From Salinivirgaceae bacterium (GTDB lineage: Bacteria; Bacteroidota; Bacteroidia; Bacteroidales; SZUA-534), in NCBI GenBank assembly GCA_016342715.1, contig JAEINW010000015.1:1-48821 (forward strand): a stretch of 48,821 nt of DNA, given 5' to 3'. The position numbers and the translations under genes were made by a program. The notes under the pieces are model-generated. The model was given only the letters and a program-made list of their open reading frames with translations. It made no database searches and was not told where the DNA came from. Positions 36,630 through 44,490 of the stretch are shown here, piece after piece; the stretch's first letter is position 1; each line of letters starts with the position of its first letter.

Positions 36630-36674
36630 AATACCCGATTCAACAATTTGATTTAATTAACTAAACTTAGAAAA

Positions 36675-38840
36675 ATGAAAAAGCTCTTCATATCTACAAT
36701 GCTAATCGCATTATTCTCGGTTACAAGTTTATGCCAAATAAGAAATCAATTTAAGTATCAAGCTGTATTACGAAATAATAGTGGAGAAGTTCTTTCTGAA
36801 CAATCAGTAGCTATTAAAATTTCAATATTAAAGGGTTCTGAAAATGGAGAAACATCATATTCAGAAACTCATACTGTTGAAACCAATAAATTTGGTCTAA
36901 TTAATCTAATTATTGGAACTGGCTTGCCTAACGAAGGGGCTTTTTTAAACATAGCATGGGGGGATGATGATTATTTTTTAAAACTGGAGGTTGATATTGA
37001 TGGAGGTTCTAATTACGAAGTTATGGGAACTTCCCCGCTATTATCTGTTCCGTACTCATTGCATGCTGAATCTATTGGACAAATGAATCAATTAAGTGTT
37101 TTAGGTGATTCTGAAAGCAATCTGGAAGAAGCACTATTTACAGTTATGAATAGTACAGGCGATACTGTTTTTGCAGTTTATCAAGAAGGTGTTCGCATAT
37201 ATGTTTCCGATGACAATTCAGACAAAGCTTTAGGTAGTAGAGGTGGCTTTGCTGTTGGCGGGTATAGCTCCGGAAAAGGAACATATACGAATGAATATTT
37301 ACGTGTAACACCAGACAGTGTTAGAATTTACGTTAAAAATGATGTTAATAAAGCTATAGGCAGCAGGGGTGGATTTGCTGTTGGCGGTTATAGTTCTGGA
37401 AAACTTGAGAATTCTGATTTCATGTATTTAGAACCAGAAAACTATTTTATAGGTCACGAAAGTGGTATTAATAATACAACTGGCACTTACAATGCTTTTT
37501 TAGGCTATGAAAGTGGATATAATAATACCGAAGGAAGCGAAAATATTTTTATTGGGCATGGAAGTGGTTTTTCGAATACTCTAGGGCTTTCAAATGTATT
37601 TGTAGGAAATGAAGCCGGCTTTGAAAATATTGACGGCGGGTACAATGTGTTTGTTGGAAATTATGCCGGCCTCAATAATACCACAGGCAGCGAGAATGTT
37701 TTTATTGGTGATGGAGCAGGTGATACAAATACCATAGGAAATTACAATGTTTTTGTGGGAAATTCTGCAGGAAGTGAAAATATAGATGGGAGTTATAATG
37801 TGTTTGTTGGAAATTCTGCCGGAATAAATAATACTCATGGTGAAGCTAATGTAATAATTGGTGATGCAGCTGGAGAAAGCAACACCTTTGGTAGTTCCAA
37901 CGTATTTGTTGGAGATTGGGCTGGTGCTCAAAATACAGTTGGCGAAGGCAATGTTTACATTGGCGAAAGTTCTGGATGGACCAGTGACAGTTCAAATTAC
38001 AATGTCTTTCTTGGTGAAAGCACAGGATATAGCAACACAAAGGGTTCAGAGAATGTTTTTCTTGGTAGCTCAACGGGGTTTTCAAATACTGAAGGAAACT
38101 GGAATGTATTTTTAGGTGAAGAAACTGGCTATAACAATACCGTTGGTGAAGGAAATACTTTTATTGGACCAAATACTGGATATTCAAATATTGATGGATC
38201 AGAAAATGTATTTTTAGGTGCAGAATCAGGATACATGAATGAAAATGGTTCAAATAATGTATTTCTTGGACCAGGAGCCGGATATTTTGAAACAGGTTCA
38301 AATAAACTTTATATATCGGGATACGATGCTGATTCTACGGAATCACTTGTCTACGGAAATTTCGATCAAGAAGTGCTCCAAATTAACAATTATCTGGGTG
38401 TTGGAAAGTTTCCTGAGGAAAACGAAATGGAATTGGAAGGAGATGCATCAAAAACAACTGCTGGCGAATGGATGGCAAATTCTGACGCACGTATAAAAAC
38501 AGATATTAAAGATATTGATTATGCATTGGAAACCATAAAGAAATTACATCCTGTGAAATTTAAATATACCAAGTATTGGAAATCACTACATCCATCTATT
38601 GAAGATAAATATTACTACAATTTTATTGCACAAGAATATCAGAAAGTATTTCCCGAATCGGTAAAAAAAGGGGGTGATTATTTAGATGAAAGTAAAACTG
38701 AAAAAGTATTACAACAAGATTCTTATAACACTCAAATAATATCGGTTAAAGCAATTCAAGAATTAGCAAAGGAAAATGAAGAATTAAGAAAAATGGTTCA
38801 AGAACTAACAAAACGAATTGAAAGATTAGAAAATAAATAA
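36675..38840 (+). CDS. Fibre-like repeat protein with S74 intramolecular chaperone domain
   Basis: The 721-residue secreted protein has a signal peptide (1-20). Residues 21-140 are a beta domain seen in Bacteroidota tail-fibre-like proteins (FKYQAVLRNNSGEVLS). Two copies of a VRIYV...GSRGGFAVGGYSSGK unit lie at about 172-245. Then come sixteen full and one partial 17-residue repeats (257-544) of the form xNVFxGxxAGxxNTxGS. The C-terminus carries a peptidase S74 domain with Ser603 and Lys608 in SDARIK and a terminal coiled coil (690-721). S74 ends help trimeric beta-helices fold and then cleave themselves off. It is likely a trimeric surface fibre; its receptor is unknown. Confidence 0.85.
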   Translation: MKKLFISTMLIALFSVTSLCQIRNQFKYQAVLRNNSGEVLSEQSVAIKISILKGSENGETSYSETHTVETNKFGLINLIIGTGLPNEGAFLNIAWGDDDYFLKLEVDIDGGSNYEVMGTSPLLSVPYSLHAESIGQMNQLSVLGDSESNLEEALFTVMNSTGDTVFAVYQEGVRIYVSDDNSDKALGSRGGFAVGGYSSGKGTYTNEYLRVTPDSVRIYVKNDVNKAIGSRGGFAVGGYSSGKLENSDFMYLEPENYFIGHESGINNTTGTYNAFLGYESGYNNTEGSENIFIGHGSGFSNTLGLSNVFVGNEAGFENIDGGYNVFVGNYAGLNNTTGSENVFIGDGAGDTNTIGNYNVFVGNSAGSENIDGSYNVFVGNSAGINNTHGEANVIIGDAAGESNTFGSSNVFVGDWAGAQNTVGEGNVYIGESSGWTSDSSNYNVFLGESTGYSNTKGSENVFLGSSTGFSNTEGNWNVFLGEETGYNNTVGEGNTFIGPNTGYSNIDGSENVFLGAESGYMNENGSNNVFLGPGAGYFETGSNKLYISGYDADSTESLVYGNFDQEVLQINNYLGVGKFPEENEMELEGDASKTTAGEWMANSDARIKTDIKDIDYALETIKKLHPVKFKYTKYWKSLHPSIEDKYYYNFIAQEYQKVFPESVKKGGDYLDESKTEKVLQQDSYNTQIISVKAIQELAKENEELRKMVQELTKRIERLENK
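37443..38306 (+). repeat. Tandem 51-bp coding repeats, 16 full and one partial
   Basis: The DNA repeats with a 51-bp period that encodes the 17-residue motif in the fibre protein. Units are diverged in DNA but conserve Gly4, Gly8, the Asn-Thr turn and the final Asn. Repeats seven and eight share the VFVGNSAG start. Confidence 0.9.
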
Positions 38841-38906
38841 CTTTAGATAAAGCAACTAAAGAATACTTGTAGAGAAGAATCAAGTACAATATTAAAATTA
38901 GATAAG

Positions 38907-39650
38907 TTATCTTTTTATAACCTTTCTGGTGTCTTTATAAGCTCCATTGCTTATAGAAAACAAATAAATACCATTTTCAAAATCACTAATATCAACTCTT
39001 TTATTCTTTGTTTTGAAAACAAGCTTTCCAGTAATTGTCCTGATTTCAATATCTAAAATATCATCACCATGTACTTCAAAAACACCATTACCTGGGTTTG
39101 GACTTATAAATATTTCAGAGTTGAAATGATTCATTTTATTTGAAACTACAGGACTCCATAAAATTTCAATAGAAGAAAAACTTGGTTCATTTGATGGGCT
39201 TAAAGATTCTGACGAGTTCCCTTTTGTAAAAGGAAAAGATGAATAATTTCCAGTTGAGTTTTTATCGCTTAGTTCCATCCACACATAATAAGTTCCGTCT
39301 GTAACCAAGCTACCATTAATATCACTTCCATCCCAAGTACAATTGCGCGTTCCATGGCTTGTTTTTGTTGCCCCAGTAACAGCATCAACAATATTAAATT
39401 CGGAACCTGAAGCTGTTGTTGCTGCCTGCCAAGTATTTAAATGAGTTTTACGTGTTTCTGCATAAGCAAGCAAAGTTTTTACAAAATTACCTGCATCATC
39501 TTCAATCCAAATGGCAACAATATTTTTTGGCGCATAGCTTCCACCTGTTGAACTTGTAGTAACTAAGACTGTTAATTCACCAGTAGTTTGTCCGTTAACT
39601 ACTAGCACAAATAATAAACTAAATAGTATATTTAAAATTACTCTTTTCAT
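38907..39650 (-). CDS. Secreted DUF2271 protein with type IX secretion tag
   Basis: The 247-residue protein has a signal peptide (1-20). Residues 21-140 match the DUF2271 layout (GELTVLVTTSSTGGSYAPKN, IVAIWIEDDAGNFVKTL, and the FlgD-like TDGTYYVWMELSD). The C-terminal 70 residues are a T9SS sorting domain: IFISPNPGNGVFEVHG, IEIRTITGKLVFK and ISDFENGIYLFSISNG, ending KVIKR. It should therefore cross the outer membrane through PorU/Sov-type machinery and be anchored or released. The enzyme role of DUF2271 is not established. Confidence 0.82.
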   Translation of the reverse strand: MKRVILNILFSLLFVLVVNGQTTGELTVLVTTSSTGGSYAPKNIVAIWIEDDAGNFVKTLLAYAETRKTHLNTWQAATTASGSEFNIVDAVTGATKTSHGTRNCTWDGSDINGSLVTDGTYYVWMELSDKNSTGNYSSFPFTKGNSSESLSPSNEPSFSSIEILWSPVVSNKMNHFNSEIFISPNPGNGVFEVHGDDILDIEIRTITGKLVFKTKNKRVDISDFENGIYLFSISNGAYKDTRKVIKR

Positions 39651-39737
39651 ATTTCTTATTTTATAAAGCGTTCAAATCAGAAGTATCTAAAAGTAAATTA
39701 AACCATTTAATGTTAAAATAGTTTAAGTGTGTTAATA

Positions 39738-39768
39738 ATAAAAAAAAGGCTGCCATTACAGACAAGCC
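39738..39768 (-). terminator. Probable terminator after the sensor kinase gene
   Basis: On the minus strand a GGCT/AGCC stem with inner G-C, T-G and C-G pairs and one bulge is followed by eight T. It lies between the kinase stop and the DUF2271 gene start. Confidence 0.6.
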
Positions 39769-39815
39769 CCCAAACCAAATGAAATTATATTTCTCTACAA
39801 AAAAATCTATCGAAA

Positions 39816-42800
39816 TTATTCTACAAGCTCTGGAATACTAAAGTAAAATGTGGAACCAATATTAGGTTCTGATTCAACCCAAATTTTACCTCCCATAAGC
39901 TCAGCCAAACTTCTCGAAATAGCCAAGCCCAAACCACCACCACGATATGGATTTGTATCATAATCTCCAATTTTATGAAATCTATCAAAAATTCTTTTTA
40001 AATCGTCAGGGAAAATACCAATTCCTGTATCTTGTACTTTAAAAACAATTTGATTGTTACCAAGCATATACGAAACTTTAACACTACCTACTGAGGTGTA
40101 TTTTATAGCATTCCCAATCAAATTATTTAGCACCTGCTTAATACGTAAAGCATCATTGTAAAGCATTATTTCAAGCTCATTGCATTTAAGCAATTCAAGT
40201 TTTACTAGTGGTTTTTCCTTATATGATTTTGTACATAAAAAACTAGCATAAACTTCATCTACAAGCTTTTCAACATTAAATTTTTTCTTTGATATATATA
40301 TTTTACCCGATTCAATAATTGAAATATCTAAAATATCATTTAACAGTGCTAATAACGACTCGCTATTTACTTTAATCAGTTCTAAAAAACTTTTCTTTTC
40401 GTCTTCCGGAATTTCATTTGAAGTTAATAAATCAGAAAAACCCACAATAGCATTCATTGGAGTTCTAATTTCGTGACTCATATTTGCCAAAAAAGCTGAT
40501 TTTAAGCGATCCGATTCCTCAGCCCTGTCTTTAGCTTCTTCTAATTGCTTTGTTCTTTTTTGCACTTTTTTTTCCAACTCTTTTGCTGATTTTTCAATCT
40601 TTTCTTTCTGCTCTGCAATTTTGTCTCGTTGAACTCTCAACTCTTCATTTTGAGAATTCACCTCTTCTGTTCGCTCTACAACAATTTTTTCCAAACGAAT
40701 ATTGGCTTTTTTAACTTTATTAATTCTTCGTCGGATTATTAGCAATATTATTATTGCTGCGATAATTACATCGAGAAACAACACCCCTTTTCTTTTATAA
40801 AAAGGAGGGTAAATTTGAATTTGAATAGCTTTAACATTATCGCACCAAACCTGATCGCTATTGGTCGATTTTATTTCAAGTGAATATTTTCCAGGATTTA
40901 AATTTGTAAAAGTTACAGACTTTGTGTTTCCCAATTCTATCCACTCTTTTGAATTTGGTAAAAATCTATAGGCGTATTTAATTTTATCGGATACCAAATA
41001 CTCCAAAGCATTAAACTCTATTTGAATAAGCTTTTCTTTAAAACTCAGATTAATTTTATTTGCATCAATAATCGATTGAGCTAAGGGAATCTTATTAAAT
41101 CTGATTTCATTAGGCTTAACCACATTGCCATTAAGCGATAATTCTGTAAAATAAATTTCAGGTATTCTTTCCGATCTTTTAATTGTTTCAGGATCAAATG
41201 CGGTAATTCCATTAATTCCACCAAACATGATAATGTTATTACTTAATTTAAGAGTGGCAATATTAAATTCATTACTCTGTAATCCATCATTTACATCATA
41301 ATTAGCAATTTCAAAAGTGTTTTTATTCATCTGTGACAAGCCTTTATTTGATGTAAACCAAATATCATCACCATAATCAACTATCCCATAAATCATTTGA
41401 TCTGGCAACCCGTCTTTTTGCCCAAAATGCTTTAATTTTCCATTATCAACATCAACTTTATACAAACCCATGGGTGTTGAAACCCACAAAAAACCATCGG
41501 AATCCTCAGTTATATAGTTAATCTCTATTTCATTCAATTCTGAAAGCTGCGAGTCATTTGCATCAAAATGCAGGAATTTATCATTTACAAAGTCATATCT
41601 ATCCAATCCATTTGAAGTACCAATCCATAACCTACCTTTTGAATCTGAAAACATGTTCCAAATTACATTGTTTGAAATGCTTGAATTATCATTTGCACTA
41701 GCCAGATATTGGGTAAAGTCATCTGTTAATTTATTGTAACGAGCCAATCCAAAATAAGTACCCATCCAGATGTCTCCGTTTTTATCCGATTTGATGCAAA
41801 ATATATTGTCATTTGGTAAAGAGGTAGAATCTCCAGTTACAAATTGGTAGGAATAATATTTATCTTCCTTAAAGCTATACTTATCAACGCCGGTATCGTA
41901 AGCTATCCACATGTATCCCGATGTATCATAAAACACATCGTATATTTGATTATAACGAATTGATCTGTCTAAATCCTCTTCTGTTAAATTATTAAAAACT
42001 TTAGTTTTGGGGTCGAAAATACTAAGCCCATTTACAGTTGCAATCCAAACATTCCCATTTCCATCTTCAGCGAGTCCAAAAACATCGTTGCCAATTAAAG
42101 AATTTTCATTATCAATTTTATAATAATGATAAAACCTGTTTATATCGCTTTTAAAAAATCCTATTCCTTTAGATCCCAGCCCTAACCAATAAATTTTATT
42201 ATTATCCTGATAAATATAATTGATGCGATTATCGGGTAAAGAATAATCATTGTTTGGATCATTTTGAAAAACTACGGTCTCCTTATTTTTATCAATTCTA
42301 ATTAATCCATTTCCATTTGTACCAATCCATACATTTTTATCCCTATCAATGAAAATATCTTTTGCTTGATAATCTCCTTTATAAAAAATTGAAAACGAAG
42401 TGTCTTGTATATTAAATTTGTAAATTCCAGCTTTTGTTGCTAAAAGAAAATAATAGGTGTCATAACATTCTATATCTAATATAAAATTGCTATTGTATTT
42501 TTCCTCAACTTCAATGTTATTTTTAAAAAATTTAAAGTTATCCTTCTCCTTTTCATACTTTGCAACTCCACCACCAGAAGCAATCCAAATATCTCCATCG
42601 CTATCTTCAGCAATTCCAAACGCACTATAATTAAATAATTCTTCACTGTTTGCTGCATCATAATAAAATGATTTGAAGCGCTTGGTTTTTGGGAAGAATC
42701 TGCTAACGCCATTATATCCGGCTATCCAAATGGTGCTATCTGCAGCCAAAAAAACATCATATAAAGAATTATCAATGATGCTGTGTTCGCTCGAATCGCT

Positions 42801-43163
42801 TAGGTAGTATGAAAACTTTTCTGTTTTGGGATTATAAACATTTAGTCCTCCGCCATTTGTTGCTAGGTAAATATTTCCTTCAAAATCTTCGCATATATCA
42901 TAAACTGAACCATCATTAATTGAACCCTGATCATCAGCATGCGGAACAAAAACCTTTATATCAGCTCCTTGTAACCTACAAACTCCATTGAAAGTTCCAA
43001 ACCAAATAAATCCTTTTGAGTCTTGAAAAACACACAAAACACTATTTTGAGGCAATCCATCATCAATCGTTAAATTTTTAAATCGGTAGTCGAAATCAAA
43101 ACCAAAAAGATGAATTCCGGCAATGATAGAAATTAGAAATAATAATAATCTTTTATGTATCAT
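39816..43163 (-). CDS. Reg_prop beta-propeller sensor histidine kinase
   Basis: The 1115-residue inner-membrane sensor has a signal peptide (1-20). Two beta-propellers built of Reg_prop repeats (about 25-660) contain units like DGLPQNSVLCVFQDSKGFIWFGT. A Y_Y_Y domain (690-780), one membrane helix (about 785-805), a long coiled coil (810-880), HisKA with His897 in SHEIRTPMNA, and a HATPase domain (N-box near 1015, G1 DTGIGI near 1048, G2 GGGLGLAI) follow. It ends right after HATPase, with no receiver or AraC helix-turn-helix as found in SusR-type hybrid regulators. It therefore needs a separate response regulator, which is not next to it. Confidence 0.92.
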   Translation of the reverse strand: MIHKRLLLFLISIIAGIHLFGFDFDYRFKNLTIDDGLPQNSVLCVFQDSKGFIWFGTFNGVCRLQGADIKVFVPHADDQGSINDGSVYDICEDFEGNIYLATNGGGLNVYNPKTEKFSYYLSDSSEHSIIDNSLYDVFLAADSTIWIAGYNGVSRFFPKTKRFKSFYYDAANSEELFNYSAFGIAEDSDGDIWIASGGGVAKYEKEKDNFKFFKNNIEVEEKYNSNFILDIECYDTYYFLLATKAGIYKFNIQDTSFSIFYKGDYQAKDIFIDRDKNVWIGTNGNGLIRIDKNKETVVFQNDPNNDYSLPDNRINYIYQDNNKIYWLGLGSKGIGFFKSDINRFYHYYKIDNENSLIGNDVFGLAEDGNGNVWIATVNGLSIFDPKTKVFNNLTEEDLDRSIRYNQIYDVFYDTSGYMWIAYDTGVDKYSFKEDKYYSYQFVTGDSTSLPNDNIFCIKSDKNGDIWMGTYFGLARYNKLTDDFTQYLASANDNSSISNNVIWNMFSDSKGRLWIGTSNGLDRYDFVNDKFLHFDANDSQLSELNEIEINYITEDSDGFLWVSTPMGLYKVDVDNGKLKHFGQKDGLPDQMIYGIVDYGDDIWFTSNKGLSQMNKNTFEIANYDVNDGLQSNEFNIATLKLSNNIIMFGGINGITAFDPETIKRSERIPEIYFTELSLNGNVVKPNEIRFNKIPLAQSIIDANKINLSFKEKLIQIEFNALEYLVSDKIKYAYRFLPNSKEWIELGNTKSVTFTNLNPGKYSLEIKSTNSDQVWCDNVKAIQIQIYPPFYKRKGVLFLDVIIAAIIILLIIRRRINKVKKANIRLEKIVVERTEEVNSQNEELRVQRDKIAEQKEKIEKSAKELEKKVQKRTKQLEEAKDRAEESDRLKSAFLANMSHEIRTPMNAIVGFSDLLTSNEIPEDEKKSFLELIKVNSESLLALLNDILDISIIESGKIYISKKKFNVEKLVDEVYASFLCTKSYKEKPLVKLELLKCNELEIMLYNDALRIKQVLNNLIGNAIKYTSVGSVKVSYMLGNNQIVFKVQDTGIGIFPDDLKRIFDRFHKIGDYDTNPYRGGGLGLAISRSLAELMGGKIWVESEPNIGSTFYFSIPELVE

Positions 43164-43224
43164 TTGCTACCTTATAATAGCGCAATAACTTAATTGTAGG
43201 TTCAATTTACAAATGCGACTTTTT

Positions 43225-43404
43225 TTATACTACTAAATTATAAAAAATATTTACTACTTTGTCAAAATTCAATTCTTCTCTTGGTAGTGCATTAATTTTC
43301 TCTTGTATCTTTTTTAATGTCAAACCATTAAAGTCATTATAGTTTGCTTTTTTTGTATATATTGTCTTATTAATTTGTAAGTATAATTTAACTATCTTAG
43401 CTAA
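43225..43404 (-). mobile_element. Relic of an IS30-like transposase C-terminus
   Basis: On the minus strand about 59 codons run open to a TAA at 43225-43227. The C-terminal part reads KKIQEKINALPREELNF followed by DKVVNIFYNLVV. IS30-type transposases end with a similar helix pattern (iNxxPRkxLnyxTPxeVF). No DDE motifs, inverted ends or start codon are present, so at most the last tenth of a transposase remains. The family call is tentative. Confidence 0.4.
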
Positions 43405-43556
43405 ACTTCTGCTCCATCTTTAATACAAATTTTCATCAATCCTGAATTTGTACAATGAACCTCTACAATTTCACCATTGTCAAGTTTAAAATCTGCTAAA
43501 AAATGTTTGTCTCTTCAAATTAAGCTTACGTAAACTAAGGGAGATTGAAAGATCAT
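43401..43556 (-). pseudogene. sfsA: N-terminal relic of sfsA with an in-frame TGA
   Basis: From an ATG at 43556 the minus strand reads MIFQSPLVYVSLI, then TGA (43515-43517), then RDKHFLADFKLDNGEIVEVH and CTNSGLMKICIKDGAEV before a TAG. This matches the SfsA start in E. coli (LIQRYKRFLADV, LTLHCPNTGAMTGCATPGD). SfsA is about 230 residues, so only the first 50 remain. The TGA stands where a lysine, glutamine or arginine codon is expected. The reading then runs into the transposase relic, so the rest of the gene is lost. Confidence 0.68.
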
Positions 43557-43565
43557 TTAGATAGT

Positions 43566-44039
43566 TTACCATGCCATTTTTATCCAACCTACCCGATCAA
43601 GATACGATTGCACAAAATATTCAAGTTCCTTAAGTTTTTCAGGAGCATCATCGTAATCATGTACTTTTTTTTCTTTTCCATCATATGAAAAATACAAATA
43701 CCTTGAAGGCAAGTCTCTCATTTTTGAAATGTAAAAATCTTCGAAGTTAAAAAAATCAGCTTCCGTGAAGACCTCAATCAACTGATTATATTCTTTTTCA
43801 GTTAAGGTTCTCATATATTTACCTTCCACATCAAGATTTTTCTGAGCATTCAAAAACATCTGCTTATTTGAATAAAGTTCAATTTCATACAAAGGAGCCA
43901 TTAGATTCCTACCCATGGTTTGTTTATATGAAATAACAACTTTTGCATCCTCATCTAATAAATTAGTTTGGGCGGCTTGCTTAGTTGTTCCGCATGCCAT
44001 AAACAAAAAAAGCACTATAATTATTTGAAGTATTCGCAT
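43566..44039 (-). CDS. DUF6438-like lipoprotein
   Basis: About 157 residues with lipobox FMAC at Cys16. The mature part resembles the DUF6438 domain of Bacteroidota lipoproteins: VVISYKQTMGRNLMAPLYEI at its start, LTEKEYNQLIEVFTEADFF in the middle, and YLYFSYDGKEKKVHDYDDAP near the end. Function is unknown. I chose the ATG at 44039 because the longer version adds ten residues before a normal lipoprotein signal. Confidence 0.72.
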   Translation of the reverse strand: MRILQIIIVLFLFMACGTTKQAAQTNLLDEDAKVVISYKQTMGRNLMAPLYEIELYSNKQMFLNAQKNLDVEGKYMRTLTEKEYNQLIEVFTEADFFNFEDFYISKMRDLPSRYLYFSYDGKEKKVHDYDDAPEKLKELEYFVQSYLDRVGWIKMAW

Positions 44040-44069
44040 AACAATTATTAAATTATAATTATGTATCAA

Positions 44070-44490
44070 AGATGCAGATTTATTCTATAGCAAACAATAA
44101 CTGTCATAGTAAATTTCTTCAATCGCCTTTACTAGGCATACACTTCTTGAGCTTTTGTTTCATAGCTTTTTGCATAAAAAGTACTGACCTTTGCTATTAT
44201 TCTACCGCACAAATTATAAATAAGGTGTAATTTTAACAGAATCAGTATTTTTTTTGAAAATCGGGAACTCTTATTCTGCTTTTCAATAAGCCATTTGCAG
44301 TGTGATATAAATATTTCGCAGTAATTCCAAACAATTAGAATAAGCAAGGTTGTGCTTCTCTATACGCTCGACTAACGGTTTTATTATAAATTCAGCGTTT
44401 TTAATACAAAGAGCGCAAAGTAAATCAAACGATTACACTTTGTGCCCTTTGCAAGGAAACCTATTTTTAGGTAGCCTTAATAATGCTTTT
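44070..44490. other. Non-coding gap with a repeat-like inverted sequence
   Basis: No gene is supported. A 71-codon open frame on the minus strand (44132-44347) has no family features, an unusual composition and no start signal. An inverted repeat at 44407-44451 is listed separately. Confidence 0.55.
44407..44451. repeat. Imperfect 14-bp inverted repeat, REP-like
   Basis: CAAAGAGCGCAAAG (44407-44420) and CTTTGTGCCCTTTG (44438-44451) pair at 12 of 14 positions with a 17-base loop. It lies about 40 bases after the transporter stop. 'Cgcaaag' palindromes of this type recur between genes in Bacteroidota, so this may be an old repeat element that doubles as a transcription stop. Confidence 0.55.

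Larger units (their letters stand above)
35936..36674. other. 739-bp non-coding gap
   Basis: No gene is supported here. The gap separates two divergent genes. It contains GGTGTTA/TAACACC (36399-36425), a TTATGCGT repeated at 36403 and 36438, and a perfect 12-bp inverted repeat at 36529-36570. A short open stretch of 34 codons in plus frame (about 36340-36450) has no start codon and matches nothing I know. Confidence 0.6.
43164..43565. other. Gap holding decayed gene relics
   Basis: The gap between the sensor kinase and the DUF6438 gene has no intact gene. It holds an sfsA N-terminal relic and a transposase-tail fragment, both on the minus strand, listed separately. The remaining bases nearest the kinase show nothing recognisable. 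Confidence 0.7.

Noticed and set aside
37443-38306. Regular 51-bp repeats resembling a CRISPR or satellite array
   Set aside because: The repeats stay in one reading frame, diverge mostly at silent or variable positions, and have no distinct spacers; they encode the 17-residue motif of the fibre protein.
43515-43517. TGA in sfsA as a recoded (selenocysteine or readthrough) codon
   Set aside because: The gene also lacks three quarters of its length, and no SECIS-like hairpin follows; simple decay explains it.
44132-44347. Small minus-strand open frame of 71 codons
   Set aside because: No signal, motif or neighbour support; the composition looks like translated AT-rich non-coding DNA.
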